Under the pieces are notes generated by a model. It was not told the origin of the DNA. It searched no databases and worked only from the letters and a program-made list of their open reading frames with translations. Made by a program: the position numbers and the translations under genes. This document shows, one piece after another, positions 19,152-27,845 of a stretch of 64,000 nucleotides of DNA. Origin of the DNA: Paraburkholderia sp. BL23I1N1 (GTDB taxonomy: Bacteria; Pseudomonadota; Gammaproteobacteria; Burkholderiales; Burkholderiaceae); NCBI RefSeq assembly GCF_003610295.1, contig NZ_RAPV01000001.1, forward strand, positions 2,170,001 to 2,234,000. The letters run 5' to 3'. The stretch's first letter is position 1. Each line of letters opens with the position of its first letter.

Positions 19152-20027
19152 ATGCCTACCATCAGCGAGCTTTTTGTCTATCCAATCAAATCCTGCGCCG
19201 GCATTGCGCTCACGGAAGCGCGCCTGCTCGCCACCGGTCTCGAATACGATCGGTGCTGGATGGTCACCGACCCGAGCGGTGCAATGCTCACCCAGCGCGC
19301 GTATCCACGCATGGCGCTGATCCAGGTCGAGATCGGCGAACACGATCTCGTGATCCGTGCGCCGGGTATGGGCGAGTTGCACACGCCGCTCGATGCCGAC
19401 GGACTCAGCGCATCGCAAAAGGTGCAAACCGAGGTCTGGGGCGATGCGGCCTACGGGCTCGACACCGGCGAAGAAGGCGCCGCATGGTTTTCAGGGTTCC
19501 TCGGCGTGCCAGCGCGGCTTTTGCGCTTCAATCCCGAGCACGAGCGGATTGTCGATCCGGAGTACACCGGCAGCGTCGGCGGCGCCACCACGCATTTCGC
19601 CGACGGCTTTCCGCTGCTGGTGATTGGCCAGGCTTCGCTCGACGATCTGAACGGGCGCCTGAACCGCAAGGGCGTGCCGTCGATTCCGATCGACCGGTTT
19701 CGCCCCAACGTCGTGCTGACCGGGCTCGATGCGTACGAAGAGGATTATGTCGAGCGTTTGAGTGTCGACGGGGCAGAGGATCAGGCCGTGGAGTTGCAAC
19801 TGGTCAAGCTGTGCTCGCGCTGCCCAATGCCGAACATCGACCAGGCAAAGGGCGCGCCCGATCCCGATTGGCCGAACGAACCCACCGACACCATGAGCGT
19901 CTACCGGGCGAATCCGCAGCGAAACGGTGCGCTGACGTTCGGCAACAATGCAGTCGTCGCGAGCGGAGCGGGGACGTGGCTGCGCGTCGGGCAAACGGTC
20001 GAAGCCGAATTGGGCTTTGGCGATTAG
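19152..20027 (+). CDS. MOSC-domain molybdenum cofactor sulfurase-like oxidoreductase (YcbX type)
   Basis: A 291-residue protein with an N-terminal MOSC beta-barrel (ISELFVYPIKSCAGIALTEA, residues 3-22) and a C-terminal MOSC domain containing FRPNVVLTGLDAYEEDYVERL and KLCSRCPMPNID; the first or second Cys of CSRCP is the expected molybdenum ligand. Relatives such as YcbX and mARC reduce N-hydroxylated compounds with a Moco cofactor. I use the ATG at 19152 (MPTISELFVYP) rather than GTG 19131. It is transcribed alone just before the nitrite/nitrate reductase genes; no shared regulation is visible, since their sigma-54 promoter is downstream. Confidence 0.85.
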   Translation: MPTISELFVYPIKSCAGIALTEARLLATGLEYDRCWMVTDPSGAMLTQRAYPRMALIQVEIGEHDLVIRAPGMGELHTPLDADGLSASQKVQTEVWGDAAYGLDTGEEGAAWFSGFLGVPARLLRFNPEHERIVDPEYTGSVGGATTHFADGFPLLVIGQASLDDLNGRLNRKGVPSIPIDRFRPNVVLTGLDAYEEDYVERLSVDGAEDQAVELQLVKLCSRCPMPNIDQAKGAPDPDWPNEPTDTMSVYRANPQRNGALTFGNNAVVASGAGTWLRVGQTVEAELGFGD

Positions 20028-20119
20028 GCTGGGTTCAACGCGGCGAGACGGCTGATCGCAGCGTGATTTCGCGCGGCCTGGGCGTTGGCCTCTGCCGCGA
20101 TCAACCGTTCGGGCCGCTC

Positions 20120-20155
20120 GCACGCGCACAGTGCTGCGTCGCACCATCCCTGTGC
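20120..20155 (+). promoter_or_regulatory. Tandem NtrC-type enhancer sites
   Basis: Two exact matches to the GCAC-N7-GTGC dyad of NtrC occur at 20120-20134 (spacer GCGCACA) and 20141-20155 (spacer CATCCCT). Their start-to-start distance is 21 bp, two helical turns, as needed for cooperative binding on one DNA face. They lie about 130-165 bp upstream of the inferred transcription start of nirB, a normal enhancer distance. Confidence 0.8.
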
Positions 20156-20256
20156 TTCGCTGCATCAAATCGTGACGCACGCGGCGTTCGCCGCACACAT
20201 GCTTGAATCACCGCAAAGGCCCGCGCCCCGGCGCTGCGGCCCAAATTCTTCACACC

Positions 20257-20272
20257 TGGCACAACCTTTGCA
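20257..20272 (+). promoter_or_regulatory. Sigma-54 promoter of nirB
   Basis: TGGCACAACCTTTGCA is a full match to TGGCAC-N5-TTGCA, with GG and GC separated by exactly ten bases. Transcription should begin near 20284, about 190 bp before the nirB ATG. With the NtrC-type sites this predicts induction under nitrogen limitation. Confidence 0.88.
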
Positions 20273-20472
20273 TTGAGCCTTGCCATCGGATCAACGTGGA
20301 TCCGGCGCGAGCGCAACAACAAGGCACTCGCTGCGGCACAGGTCAGGACAACGGCGTCCCCCGAATTCAGTCATCGACTGGGTTCGCGGGACGCCGTTTT
20401 TATTTCCGGAATCGCTTTCGCTCCATGCCACGCGTCAGCGATCGAAGCACAGCACATTGAGGAACCGCGGTC

Positions 20473-23013
20473 ATGAAAATCATCGTAATCGGTCACGGGA
20501 TGGTCGGCCACAAACTGGTCGAATGCCTGGCACAAGACGCGGCGCATGGCCTCGACATCACTGTGCTGTGCGAAGAATCCCGGCCGGCGTACGACCGCGT
20601 GCATCTGTCCGAATTCTTCGCGGGCAAGACGGCGGACGACCTGTCGCTCGTCGAGCCGGGTTTCTTCGAACGCCAGAACGTGTTGCTGAAACTGAATGCG
20701 AAAGCGGTGGCGATCGATCGCGATGCGCGCACCGTGACGGTATCGACCGGTGAGACCTTGCCTTACGACAAGCTGGTATTCGCCACGGGCTCCTATCCGT
20801 TTGTGCCGCCCGTGCAAGGCCGCGAGCGTGCCGACTGCTTCGTCTACCGCACCATCGACGATCTCGAAGCCATGCAGGAATGCGGCGCCCGCTCGAAGAC
20901 CGGCACGGTGGTCGGCGGCGGTTTGCTCGGTCTCGAATGCGCGAAGGCACTGCGCGACATGGGCCTGCAAACGCACGTGGTCGAATTCGCGCCGCGCCTG
21001 ATGGCGGTTCAGGTCGACGAAGGCGGTGGCCGCGTGCTGCGCACCAAGATCGAGGAACTCGGCGTAACGGTGCACACGCAAAAGAACACCTCGGCGATTG
21101 TCGACGGCGAAAATGGCACGCATCGCATGCAATTCGCCGATGGCAGCTTCCTCGACACCGACATGATCGTGTTCTCCGCGGGCATTCGTCCGCGTGACGA
21201 TCTCGCCCGCGCGAGCGGCCTCGCGCTCGGCGAACGCGGCGGTATCGTGATCGATAACGCGTGCCGCACGAGCGACCCTCACATCTATGCGATCGGCGAG
21301 TGCGCGCTGTGGAACGGTCAACTGTTCGGCCTCGTTGCGCCCGGTTATGACATGGCGCGCACGGTGGCGAAGCAACTGCTCGGCGACTCGGCGGAGTTCG
21401 CCGGCGCCGATATGAGCACCAAGTTGAAGCTGATGGGCGTGGACGTGGCCAGCATAGGCGACGCGCACGGCAACACGCCGGGCAGCCGCGCGTATCAGTT
21501 CAGCGACGAACGCAAGCAGGTCTACAAGAAGCTGGTGGTGTCCGAGTGCGGCAAGTATCTGCTCGGCGGCGTGATGGTGGGTGACGCGAGCGAATACGGC
21601 ACGCTGCTGCAGATGATGCTGAACCGGATCGAGTTGCCGGCGTCGCCTGAATTCCTGATCCTGCCGTCGTTCGAGGGTCAGGCGAAGCCGGCGCTTGGCG
21701 TCGAGGCCTTGCCCGCCGGCGCGCAGATCTGCTCGTGCAACAACGTCGCGAAGGGCGACCTGTGCGCCGCTGTGTGCGCGGGCGCAACCGACATCGGCGC
21801 TTTGAAATGTGCGACCAGTGCAGGCACTTCGTGCGGCGGTTGCGTGCCGCTCGTCACGCAGGTGATGAAAGCGGAAATGAAAAAGCAGGGCCTCGCGGTC
21901 AACAATCACCTGTGCGAACACTTTCCGTATTCGCGCCAGGAGTTGTTCCACCTCGTGCGCGTAGAGGGCGTGCGCAGCTTCGGCGAATTGCTGGCGAAGC
22001 ACGGACACGGTCTCGGCTGCGATATCTGCAAGCCGGCCGTGGCGAGCATTCTCGCCTCCTGCTGGAACGAATTCGTGCTGAAGAAGGAGCACGTCTCGCT
22101 CCAGGACACCAATGATTACTACCTCGCCAACATCCAGCGCGACGGCACCTATTCAGTCGTGCCACGCATGGCGGGCGGCGAAGTGACGCCTGACGGTTTG
22201 ATCGCAGTCGGCCAGGTGGCAAAAAAATACGGCCTGTACACGAAGATCACCGGCGGCCAGCGGGTCGATCTGTTCGGCGCGCGCGTCGAGCAACTGCCGT
22301 TCATCTGGGAAGAACTGATCGCCGCTGGTTTCGAATCGGGCCATGCGTATGGCAAATCGCTGCGCACGGTGAAGTCGTGCGTCGGTTCGACGTGGTGCCG
22401 CTACGGTGTCGGCGATTCGGTGGGTCTCGCGGTCGAACTCGAGAACCGCTACAAGGGCCTGCGTACGCCGCACAAGATCAAGTTCGGCGTGTCCGGCTGC
22501 ACGCGCGAATGCGCGGAAGCGCAGGGCAAGGACGTCGGCATCATCGCCACCGAGAAGGGCTGGAATCTCTACGTTTGCGGTAACGGCGGCATGAAACCGC
22601 GCCATGCCGAATTGCTCGCCTCGGATCTCGATCAGGAAACGCTGGTGCGCTACATCGACCGATTCCTGATGTTCTACGTACGCACGGCCGACCGTCTGCA
22701 ACGTACCAGCGTGTGGCGCGACAACCTCGAAGGCGGCCTGGCATACCTGATCGACGTGGTCGTCAACGATCGCCTGTGCGTGGCCGCGGAGCTCGATGTG
22801 GACATGCAGCACGTGGTCGAAACCTACGAATGCGAATGGAAGAAGGCCGTTACCGATCCTGAAACGCGTAAGCGCTTCCGCCACTTCGTCAACAGTGGCG
22901 AGCCGGACAGCAATGTCGCCTTCGTCGAGGAACGCGGCCAGATTCGCCCTGCAACGAGCGACGAGCGGCGCTCGAAACTCGCTTCGATTCCTGTGGTTGC
23001 CGAAATCGCCTGA
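20473..23013 (+). CDS. nirB: Assimilatory nitrite reductase [NAD(P)H], large subunit
   Basis: An 846-residue flavo-ferro-sirohaem enzyme that reduces nitrite to ammonium in the cytoplasm. In order: an FAD domain (MKIIVIGHGMVGHKLVECL, FAD loop), an NAD(P)H Rossmann unit (TGTVVGGGLLGLECAKAL), a BFD-like [2Fe-2S] site (CSCNNVAKGDLC and TSCGGC), a second CDIC-containing helical region, then the sulfite/nitrite reductase half with the sirohaem/[4Fe-4S] cysteines in CVGSTWC and CTREC. Length is normal. nirD follows after 34 bp and the nitrate reductase after that, so the three form one operon behind the sigma-54 promoter. Confidence 0.97.
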   Translation: MKIIVIGHGMVGHKLVECLAQDAAHGLDITVLCEESRPAYDRVHLSEFFAGKTADDLSLVEPGFFERQNVLLKLNAKAVAIDRDARTVTVSTGETLPYDKLVFATGSYPFVPPVQGRERADCFVYRTIDDLEAMQECGARSKTGTVVGGGLLGLECAKALRDMGLQTHVVEFAPRLMAVQVDEGGGRVLRTKIEELGVTVHTQKNTSAIVDGENGTHRMQFADGSFLDTDMIVFSAGIRPRDDLARASGLALGERGGIVIDNACRTSDPHIYAIGECALWNGQLFGLVAPGYDMARTVAKQLLGDSAEFAGADMSTKLKLMGVDVASIGDAHGNTPGSRAYQFSDERKQVYKKLVVSECGKYLLGGVMVGDASEYGTLLQMMLNRIELPASPEFLILPSFEGQAKPALGVEALPAGAQICSCNNVAKGDLCAAVCAGATDIGALKCATSAGTSCGGCVPLVTQVMKAEMKKQGLAVNNHLCEHFPYSRQELFHLVRVEGVRSFGELLAKHGHGLGCDICKPAVASILASCWNEFVLKKEHVSLQDTNDYYLANIQRDGTYSVVPRMAGGEVTPDGLIAVGQVAKKYGLYTKITGGQRVDLFGARVEQLPFIWEELIAAGFESGHAYGKSLRTVKSCVGSTWCRYGVGDSVGLAVELENRYKGLRTPHKIKFGVSGCTRECAEAQGKDVGIIATEKGWNLYVCGNGGMKPRHAELLASDLDQETLVRYIDRFLMFYVRTADRLQRTSVWRDNLEGGLAYLIDVVVNDRLCVAAELDVDMQHVVETYECEWKKAVTDPETRKRFRHFVNSGEPDSNVAFVEERGQIRPATSDERRSKLASIPVVAEIA

Positions 23014-23047
23014 TTCTTTCCTGTGTTACTCACCGAGGATTCCTGCC

Positions 23048-23401
23048 ATGAACCTTGACCGCCTTCCGCTTGCCTGGACGCCGATTTGCCCGCTCGACGA
23101 GATCGTCCCTAACACGGGCGTGTGCGCGCTCGTCAACGGCGAACAAGTGGCGGTATTTCATGTGGACAACGGCGACGACGACACCGTCGTGTATGCGATC
23201 GAAAACTACGATCCGGGCTCGCAAGCCGCTGTGCTCTCGCGCGGGCTGATCGGCAATCTCGGCGAGCGTCTTGTCGTGGCTTCGCCGATCTACAAGCATC
23301 ACTTCGATCTGCGCACCGGCGAGTGCCTGGAAACACCGGCGTATTCCGTCAACGCGTTCGCCGCGCGGGTGGAAAGCGGGCAGGTGTGGGTCGCGATGTG
23401 A
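23048..23401 (+). CDS. nirD: Assimilatory nitrite reductase, small subunit
   Basis: A 117-residue Rieske-fold protein starting MNLDRLPLAWTPICPLDEI, with GEQVAVFHV and SPIYKHHFDLRTGECLE. The Cys-His pairs that hold a [2Fe-2S] cluster in true Rieske proteins are absent, as is usual for NirD, so it is structural or accessory to NirB. The ATG at 23048 has GAGGA upstream at good spacing. It lies between nirB and the nitrate reductase gene. Confidence 0.93.
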   Translation: MNLDRLPLAWTPICPLDEIVPNTGVCALVNGEQVAVFHVDNGDDDTVVYAIENYDPGSQAAVLSRGLIGNLGERLVVASPIYKHHFDLRTGECLETPAYSVNAFAARVESGQVWVAM

Positions 23402-23444
23402 GCCATTGATTCTTTGTCATCCTCTTCGAACGAAGTCGCCTGCC

Positions 23445-26400
23445 ATGTCCTCGAATAGCGTAAAAACGGTGTGCCCCTACTGCGGCGTTGGCTGCGGCAT
23501 GGTGCTGCACGTCGAGGACGGGCAGGTCGTGAAAATCTCCGGCGACAAGGAGCATCCGGCCAACTTCGGACGGCTTTGCACGAAGGGCCAATCGGCGCAT
23601 ATCGCATTACGCAAGTCAGGTCGTCTCGAAGGCGCGTTCGTACGTCATGCACGCGACCAGGATCCGACGCCGCTGCCGATGGTGCAGGCGATCAGCGACA
23701 TGGCCGCGCGTTTGCGCGGCTTGCTCGACACACATGGACCGGACGCGTTGTCTTTTTACGTGTCCGGGCAGATGTCGATTGAGGCGCAGTACCTCGTCAA
23801 CAAGCTCGCCAAGGGTTTTGTCGGCACCAACAACATCGAATCGAATTCACGTCTTTGCATGGCGAGCGCGGGCAGTGGCTACAAGCTCTCGCTCGGCGCG
23901 GACGGCCCGCCGGGATCGTACGAAGACATCGACCATGCTGACCTGTTCTTCGTGATCGGCGCGAATATGGCCGACTGTCACCCGATTCTGTTCCTGCGGA
24001 TGATGGATCGCGTGAAGGCCGGCGCGAAACTGATCGTGGTCGATCCGCGCCGCAATACGACCGCCGATAAGGCCGATCTCTTTCTGCAGATCAAGCCGGG
24101 CACCGATCTGGCACTGCTCAACGGCCTGCTGCATCTTCTGCACGAAAACGACCAGACGGATGCGTCTTTTATCGCTGACTTCACGCAAGGTTGGGACGCG
24201 ATGCCCGCTTTCCTCGCCGACTATACGCCTGAGAAAGTGTCGGCGATTACGGGTCTTTCCATAGAAGACATCCGCCAGGCCGCGCACATGATCGGCGCCG
24301 CGACGGAATGGATCAGCTGCTGGACCATGGGCCTGAATCAAAGCACGCATGGCACGTGGCACACGAACGCGATCTGCAATCTGCATCTGGCGACGGGCAA
24401 GATCTGCCGCCGCGGCAGCGGACCGTTCTCGCTGACCGGCCAACCCAATGCAATGGGTGGCCGTGAAATGGGCTACATGGGGCCGGGTTTGCCGGGCCAG
24501 CGTTCGGTGCTGGTCGAAGACGATCGCGTGTTTATCGAAGACCTGTGGGGCATTCCGAAGGGCATGCTGAAAACAGCCGTCGGCAACGGCACGATCGATA
24601 TGTTCACCCGCATGGCTGCGGGCGAGATCAAGGCGTGCTGGATCATCTGCACGAATCCGGTGGCGAGCGTCGCGAACCGTCAGAACGCGATCGCCGGATT
24701 GCGCGCGGCTGAACTCGTAATCTCACAGGATGCGTTCCTCGACACCGAGACCAACCGTTACGCCGACGTGCTGTTGCCCGGCGCGCTGTGGGCGGAAGCC
24801 GAAGGCGTGATGATCAACTCCGAGCGCAATCTCACGCTGATGCAACAGGGCATCGAGCCGCCAGGCGCCGCGCTGCCGGACTGGCAGATCATTGCGCGCG
24901 TGGCGTGTGAAATGGGTTTCGCCGATGCATTCACCTACGCAAGCGCCGAAGAAGTTTTCGCGGAAATCACCCGTGCGTCGAATCCGAAAACCGGCTACGA
25001 CCTGCGCGGCGCGAGCCATCGCCGGCTGAAGGAAACGCCGCTGCAATGGCCGCTTGCTTCCGACGATGCTGCTGACCGCAATCCGATTCGCTACGTCAAC
25101 GACGGCGTCAGCCAGACGCTGAAGGAACGGGCCGACGGCAGCCGTCCGCGACTCGTGTTTCCGACTGCGAGCGGAAAAGCCAATTTCTTTGCCCGTGCTT
25201 TTGCAGCTCCCGCCGAATTGCCCGATCGGGAATTTCCGATCGTGTTGAATACGGGCCGCCTGCAGCATCAATGGCACACCATGACCAGGACCGGCAAGGT
25301 CGCGATGCTCAACAAGCTGAACCCGAGGCCGTTCGTCGAGATTCATCCCGAAGACGCCGCCACGCTCGGCATCAAGGCCAAAGACCCCGTCGAGATCCGT
25401 TCGCGCCGCGGGCGCGCCGTGTTGCCGGCGGTCGTCACGGAGCGCGTGCAAGCAGGCAACTGCTTCGCTCCGATGCACTGGAACGATGTATTCGGCGACG
25501 ATCTGTGCATCAACGCAGTCACCAGCGATGCAATAGATCCGGTTTCGCAACAACCCGAACTCAAATTCTGCGCGGTCGCGCTGAGCCCGGTCGCGCTTGA
25601 CGCCATCAAGCCGGCTTCGAATGAAGATGACGAAACGCTCATCGAAGCGCCTGCCGTCGGAGTCGACGTGGCGACAACAGCAAGCGCTATATCGACGAAC
25701 ACCGAGGATCTGGACATGCCCCGCATCAACGCACTGACAAGCCTGTTGCAGCTTCCACAGACACCCGCACCTTCGTTCACGGAAATCGAGCGGGCGTATC
25801 TGGGTGGTTTCGTCAGCGGCCTGCGTTCGGCTGAAGGGCAGGGTATCGATAGTGTGCCGGTTCTGCCGGCCGGTGCACCGTTCGATCCGGCGAACCGCTT
25901 GTACGTGGATGGTTTGCTGGCCGGACTTTATAGCCGCAGCGGAACCCAGGCGGCCGTTCCGGCAGGTGCGCTTGCCGCATCGCATGCCGACACGGCAGGT
26001 GTACGCATCTTGCGCGTGCGGCCGAAAGTGACTTTGCTGTGGGCCTCGCAAACCGGCAACACCGAATCGCTGACCGAACGTTATGCCACGCGTCTGATGG
26101 AGTCGGGCTTCGAAATCCGCACCTCGTGCATGGCGGACTACCCAGCCTCGACACTCGCGAAAGCGCAATACGTGCTGCTGATGTCGAGCACCTTCGGCGA
26201 CGGCGATCCGCCCGATAACGCGCAAAGTTTCTGGTCGCAACTGAGCAGCGATGCAGCGCCTCGTCTCGAGAGCCTGCGCTACGCGGTGCTCGCGCTGGGC
26301 GATCGCAACTACGATCAATTTTGCGGCCACGGCCGCCGTCTCGATGAACGTCTCGCAGCGCTTGGCGCGCTGCGTTTGATGGATCGCGTCGACTGTGACA

Positions 26401-27641
26401 GCGAGTATCGGGAGGATACCGACGCGTGGCTCGAAAGCATCATCTTGCGCATCAAGGAAGATGATGCGGCGCTACATGCTGTGCCGCCGGGCGGCATGAT
26501 CAACGCCGTGGTGCCGGGCGCCGTGCCGACCAAGACGCGTCCGGCCGCGTCGCGGCTTGTCAGAAACCTGCAGTTGAACAAGCAGGGCGCCGTGAAGGAC
26601 ACGCGCTACTTCTCGTTGAGCACGGGCGACTCGGGTCTCGAATACGAAACTGGCGACGCGCTGGGCGTATGGCCGAGCAATTGCCCGGAACTGGTCGACG
26701 AACTGATCAGTCTGAGTGGCTTGAGCGCGGACGCCGCGGTTAACGTGTCCGGCGCGGGAGAAATGCACCTCGCCGACGCGCTCACCAAGCACTACGAGAT
26801 CGCGCGCCCCAGCCCTGATGCGCTCGCGTTCATTGCAGCACGGAGCAACAACGGCACACTGCGCGATCTGCTTTCCACAGAACGCAAGGCCGATCTCAAA
26901 CAATGGTTGTGGGGCCAACAACTCGCCGACGTACTCCACGAATTTCCCGTCAACCTGACGGCAACCGAATTGACCGGCATGCTCAAGCGCCTGCAACCGC
27001 GTTTGTACTCGATTGCATCGAGCCCGAAGGCGCATCCCGGCGAAATTCATCTGACGGTTTCCGCGGTTCGATACAGCAATGGCCGCCGCAATCGCAAGGG
27101 TGTCTCGTCGACATTTCTCGCCGACCGCGCCGGCGACGTGAACGTGCCGGTATTCGTGCAGAAATCCGCACACTTTCGTCCTCCTCACAGTTCGGATACG
27201 CCGATCATCATGGTCGGTCCGGGCGCCGGCGTTGCACCGTTTCGCGGCTTCCTGCACGAGCGGCGTGCACGCGGTGATAAAGGACGTAATTGGTTGTTCT
27301 TCGGCGAGCAACACGCGGCCACGGATTTCTACTATCGCGATGAACTTGAAGCGATGCGGGACAGCGGCGTGCTGACCCGGCTCGACGTCGCTTTCTCACG
27401 CGATCAATCGGAAAAGATCTATGTGCAGGACCGTATGCGCGAACAGGGTGCGCAACTGTGGGCCTGGCTCGAAGAGGGTGCGTATTTCTACGTGTGCGGT
27501 GACGCAAACCGGATGGCGAGAGACGTCGATGCAACGCTCAAGCATGTGGTCGCGCAGCACGGCGGCATGAGTGACGAAAAAGCCGCCGAGTATGTAAGCC
27601 GTTTAGCGCAGGAAAAGCGCTACGCACGCGACGTTTATTGA
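23445..27641 (+). CDS. nasA: Assimilatory nitrate reductase fused to a CysJ/P450-reductase-like electron donor
   Basis: A 1398-residue protein. Residues 1-740 are a Mo-bisMGD catalytic subunit of the NasA/NarB type: the [4Fe-4S] motif C10-x2-C13-x3-C17-x27-C45, then SRLCMASAGSGYK, GREMGYMGPGLPGQR and the C-terminal dinucleotide-binding domain. After a linker come two short CysJ-like helices (YLGGFVSGLR, YVDGLLAGLY), a flavodoxin domain from about residue 863 (LLWASQTGNTESLTERYA), an FAD domain with RLYSIASSP, and an NADPH domain with GPGAGVAPFRGFLHERR and ending YARDVY. It should pass electrons NADPH-FAD-FMN-FeS-Mo within one chain and reduce nitrate to nitrite in the cytoplasm, without the separate reductase used by Klebsiella or Bacillus Nas. 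Start ATG 23445 follows nirD by 43 bp. Confidence 0.95.
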   Translation: MSSNSVKTVCPYCGVGCGMVLHVEDGQVVKISGDKEHPANFGRLCTKGQSAHIALRKSGRLEGAFVRHARDQDPTPLPMVQAISDMAARLRGLLDTHGPDALSFYVSGQMSIEAQYLVNKLAKGFVGTNNIESNSRLCMASAGSGYKLSLGADGPPGSYEDIDHADLFFVIGANMADCHPILFLRMMDRVKAGAKLIVVDPRRNTTADKADLFLQIKPGTDLALLNGLLHLLHENDQTDASFIADFTQGWDAMPAFLADYTPEKVSAITGLSIEDIRQAAHMIGAATEWISCWTMGLNQSTHGTWHTNAICNLHLATGKICRRGSGPFSLTGQPNAMGGREMGYMGPGLPGQRSVLVEDDRVFIEDLWGIPKGMLKTAVGNGTIDMFTRMAAGEIKACWIICTNPVASVANRQNAIAGLRAAELVISQDAFLDTETNRYADVLLPGALWAEAEGVMINSERNLTLMQQGIEPPGAALPDWQIIARVACEMGFADAFTYASAEEVFAEITRASNPKTGYDLRGASHRRLKETPLQWPLASDDAADRNPIRYVNDGVSQTLKERADGSRPRLVFPTASGKANFFARAFAAPAELPDREFPIVLNTGRLQHQWHTMTRTGKVAMLNKLNPRPFVEIHPEDAATLGIKAKDPVEIRSRRGRAVLPAVVTERVQAGNCFAPMHWNDVFGDDLCINAVTSDAIDPVSQQPELKFCAVALSPVALDAIKPASNEDDETLIEAPAVGVDVATTASAISTNTEDLDMPRINALTSLLQLPQTPAPSFTEIERAYLGGFVSGLRSAEGQGIDSVPVLPAGAPFDPANRLYVDGLLAGLYSRSGTQAAVPAGALAASHADTAGVRILRVRPKVTLLWASQTGNTESLTERYATRLMESGFEIRTSCMADYPASTLAKAQYVLLMSSTFGDGDPPDNAQSFWSQLSSDAAPRLESLRYAVLALGDRNYDQFCGHGRRLDERLAALGALRLMDRVDCDSEYREDTDAWLESIILRIKEDDAALHAVPPGGMINAVVPGAVPTKTRPAASRLVRNLQLNKQGAVKDTRYFSLSTGDSGLEYETGDALGVWPSNCPELVDELISLSGLSADAAVNVSGAGEMHLADALTKHYEIARPSPDALAFIAARSNNGTLRDLLSTERKADLKQWLWGQQLADVLHEFPVNLTATELTGMLKRLQPRLYSIASSPKAHPGEIHLTVSAVRYSNGRRNRKGVSSTFLADRAGDVNVPVFVQKSAHFRPPHSSDTPIIMVGPGAGVAPFRGFLHERRARGDKGRNWLFFGEQHAATDFYYRDELEAMRDSGVLTRLDVAFSRDQSEKIYVQDRMREQGAQLWAWLEEGAYFYVCGDANRMARDVDATLKHVVAQHGGMSDEKAAEYVSRLAQEKRYARDVY

Positions 27642-27718
27642 TTTTTAGAGCGGCCTGCAAAGACACAGTTTCACGATCCCAAAGAGTACACAGTCAAGCT
27701 TTATAAGAAGGGTCCGGA

Positions 27719-27734
27719 TGGCATGAAGGTTGCA
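27719..27734 (+). promoter_or_regulatory. Sigma-54 promoter of the nitrate transporter gene
   Basis: TGGCATGAAGGTTGCA matches TGGCAC-N5-TTGCA with one change and exact GG-N10-GC spacing. It lies in the gap between the nitrate reductase and transporter genes, about 110 bp before the ATG. No NtrC dyad is evident nearby. Confidence 0.7.
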
Positions 27735-27845
27735 TGTTAAAGCCGGTATTCAACATCATGACCATTCCGGTGCTCAGTACTTCAGCGCAATATGCGAGCG
27801 CCGCGCACCAGGTCAGCAAACAATCAGAATATTTTAGGATGCCTA

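Noticed and set aside
24723..26330. Long minus-strand open frame opposite the nitrate reductase gene, and similar antisense frames opposite gmd, nirB and the aldehyde dehydrogenases
   Set aside because: High GC content keeps antisense frames open; the sense frames carry complete families with ribosome sites, while the antisense products are Arg/His/Ala-rich and show no motif.
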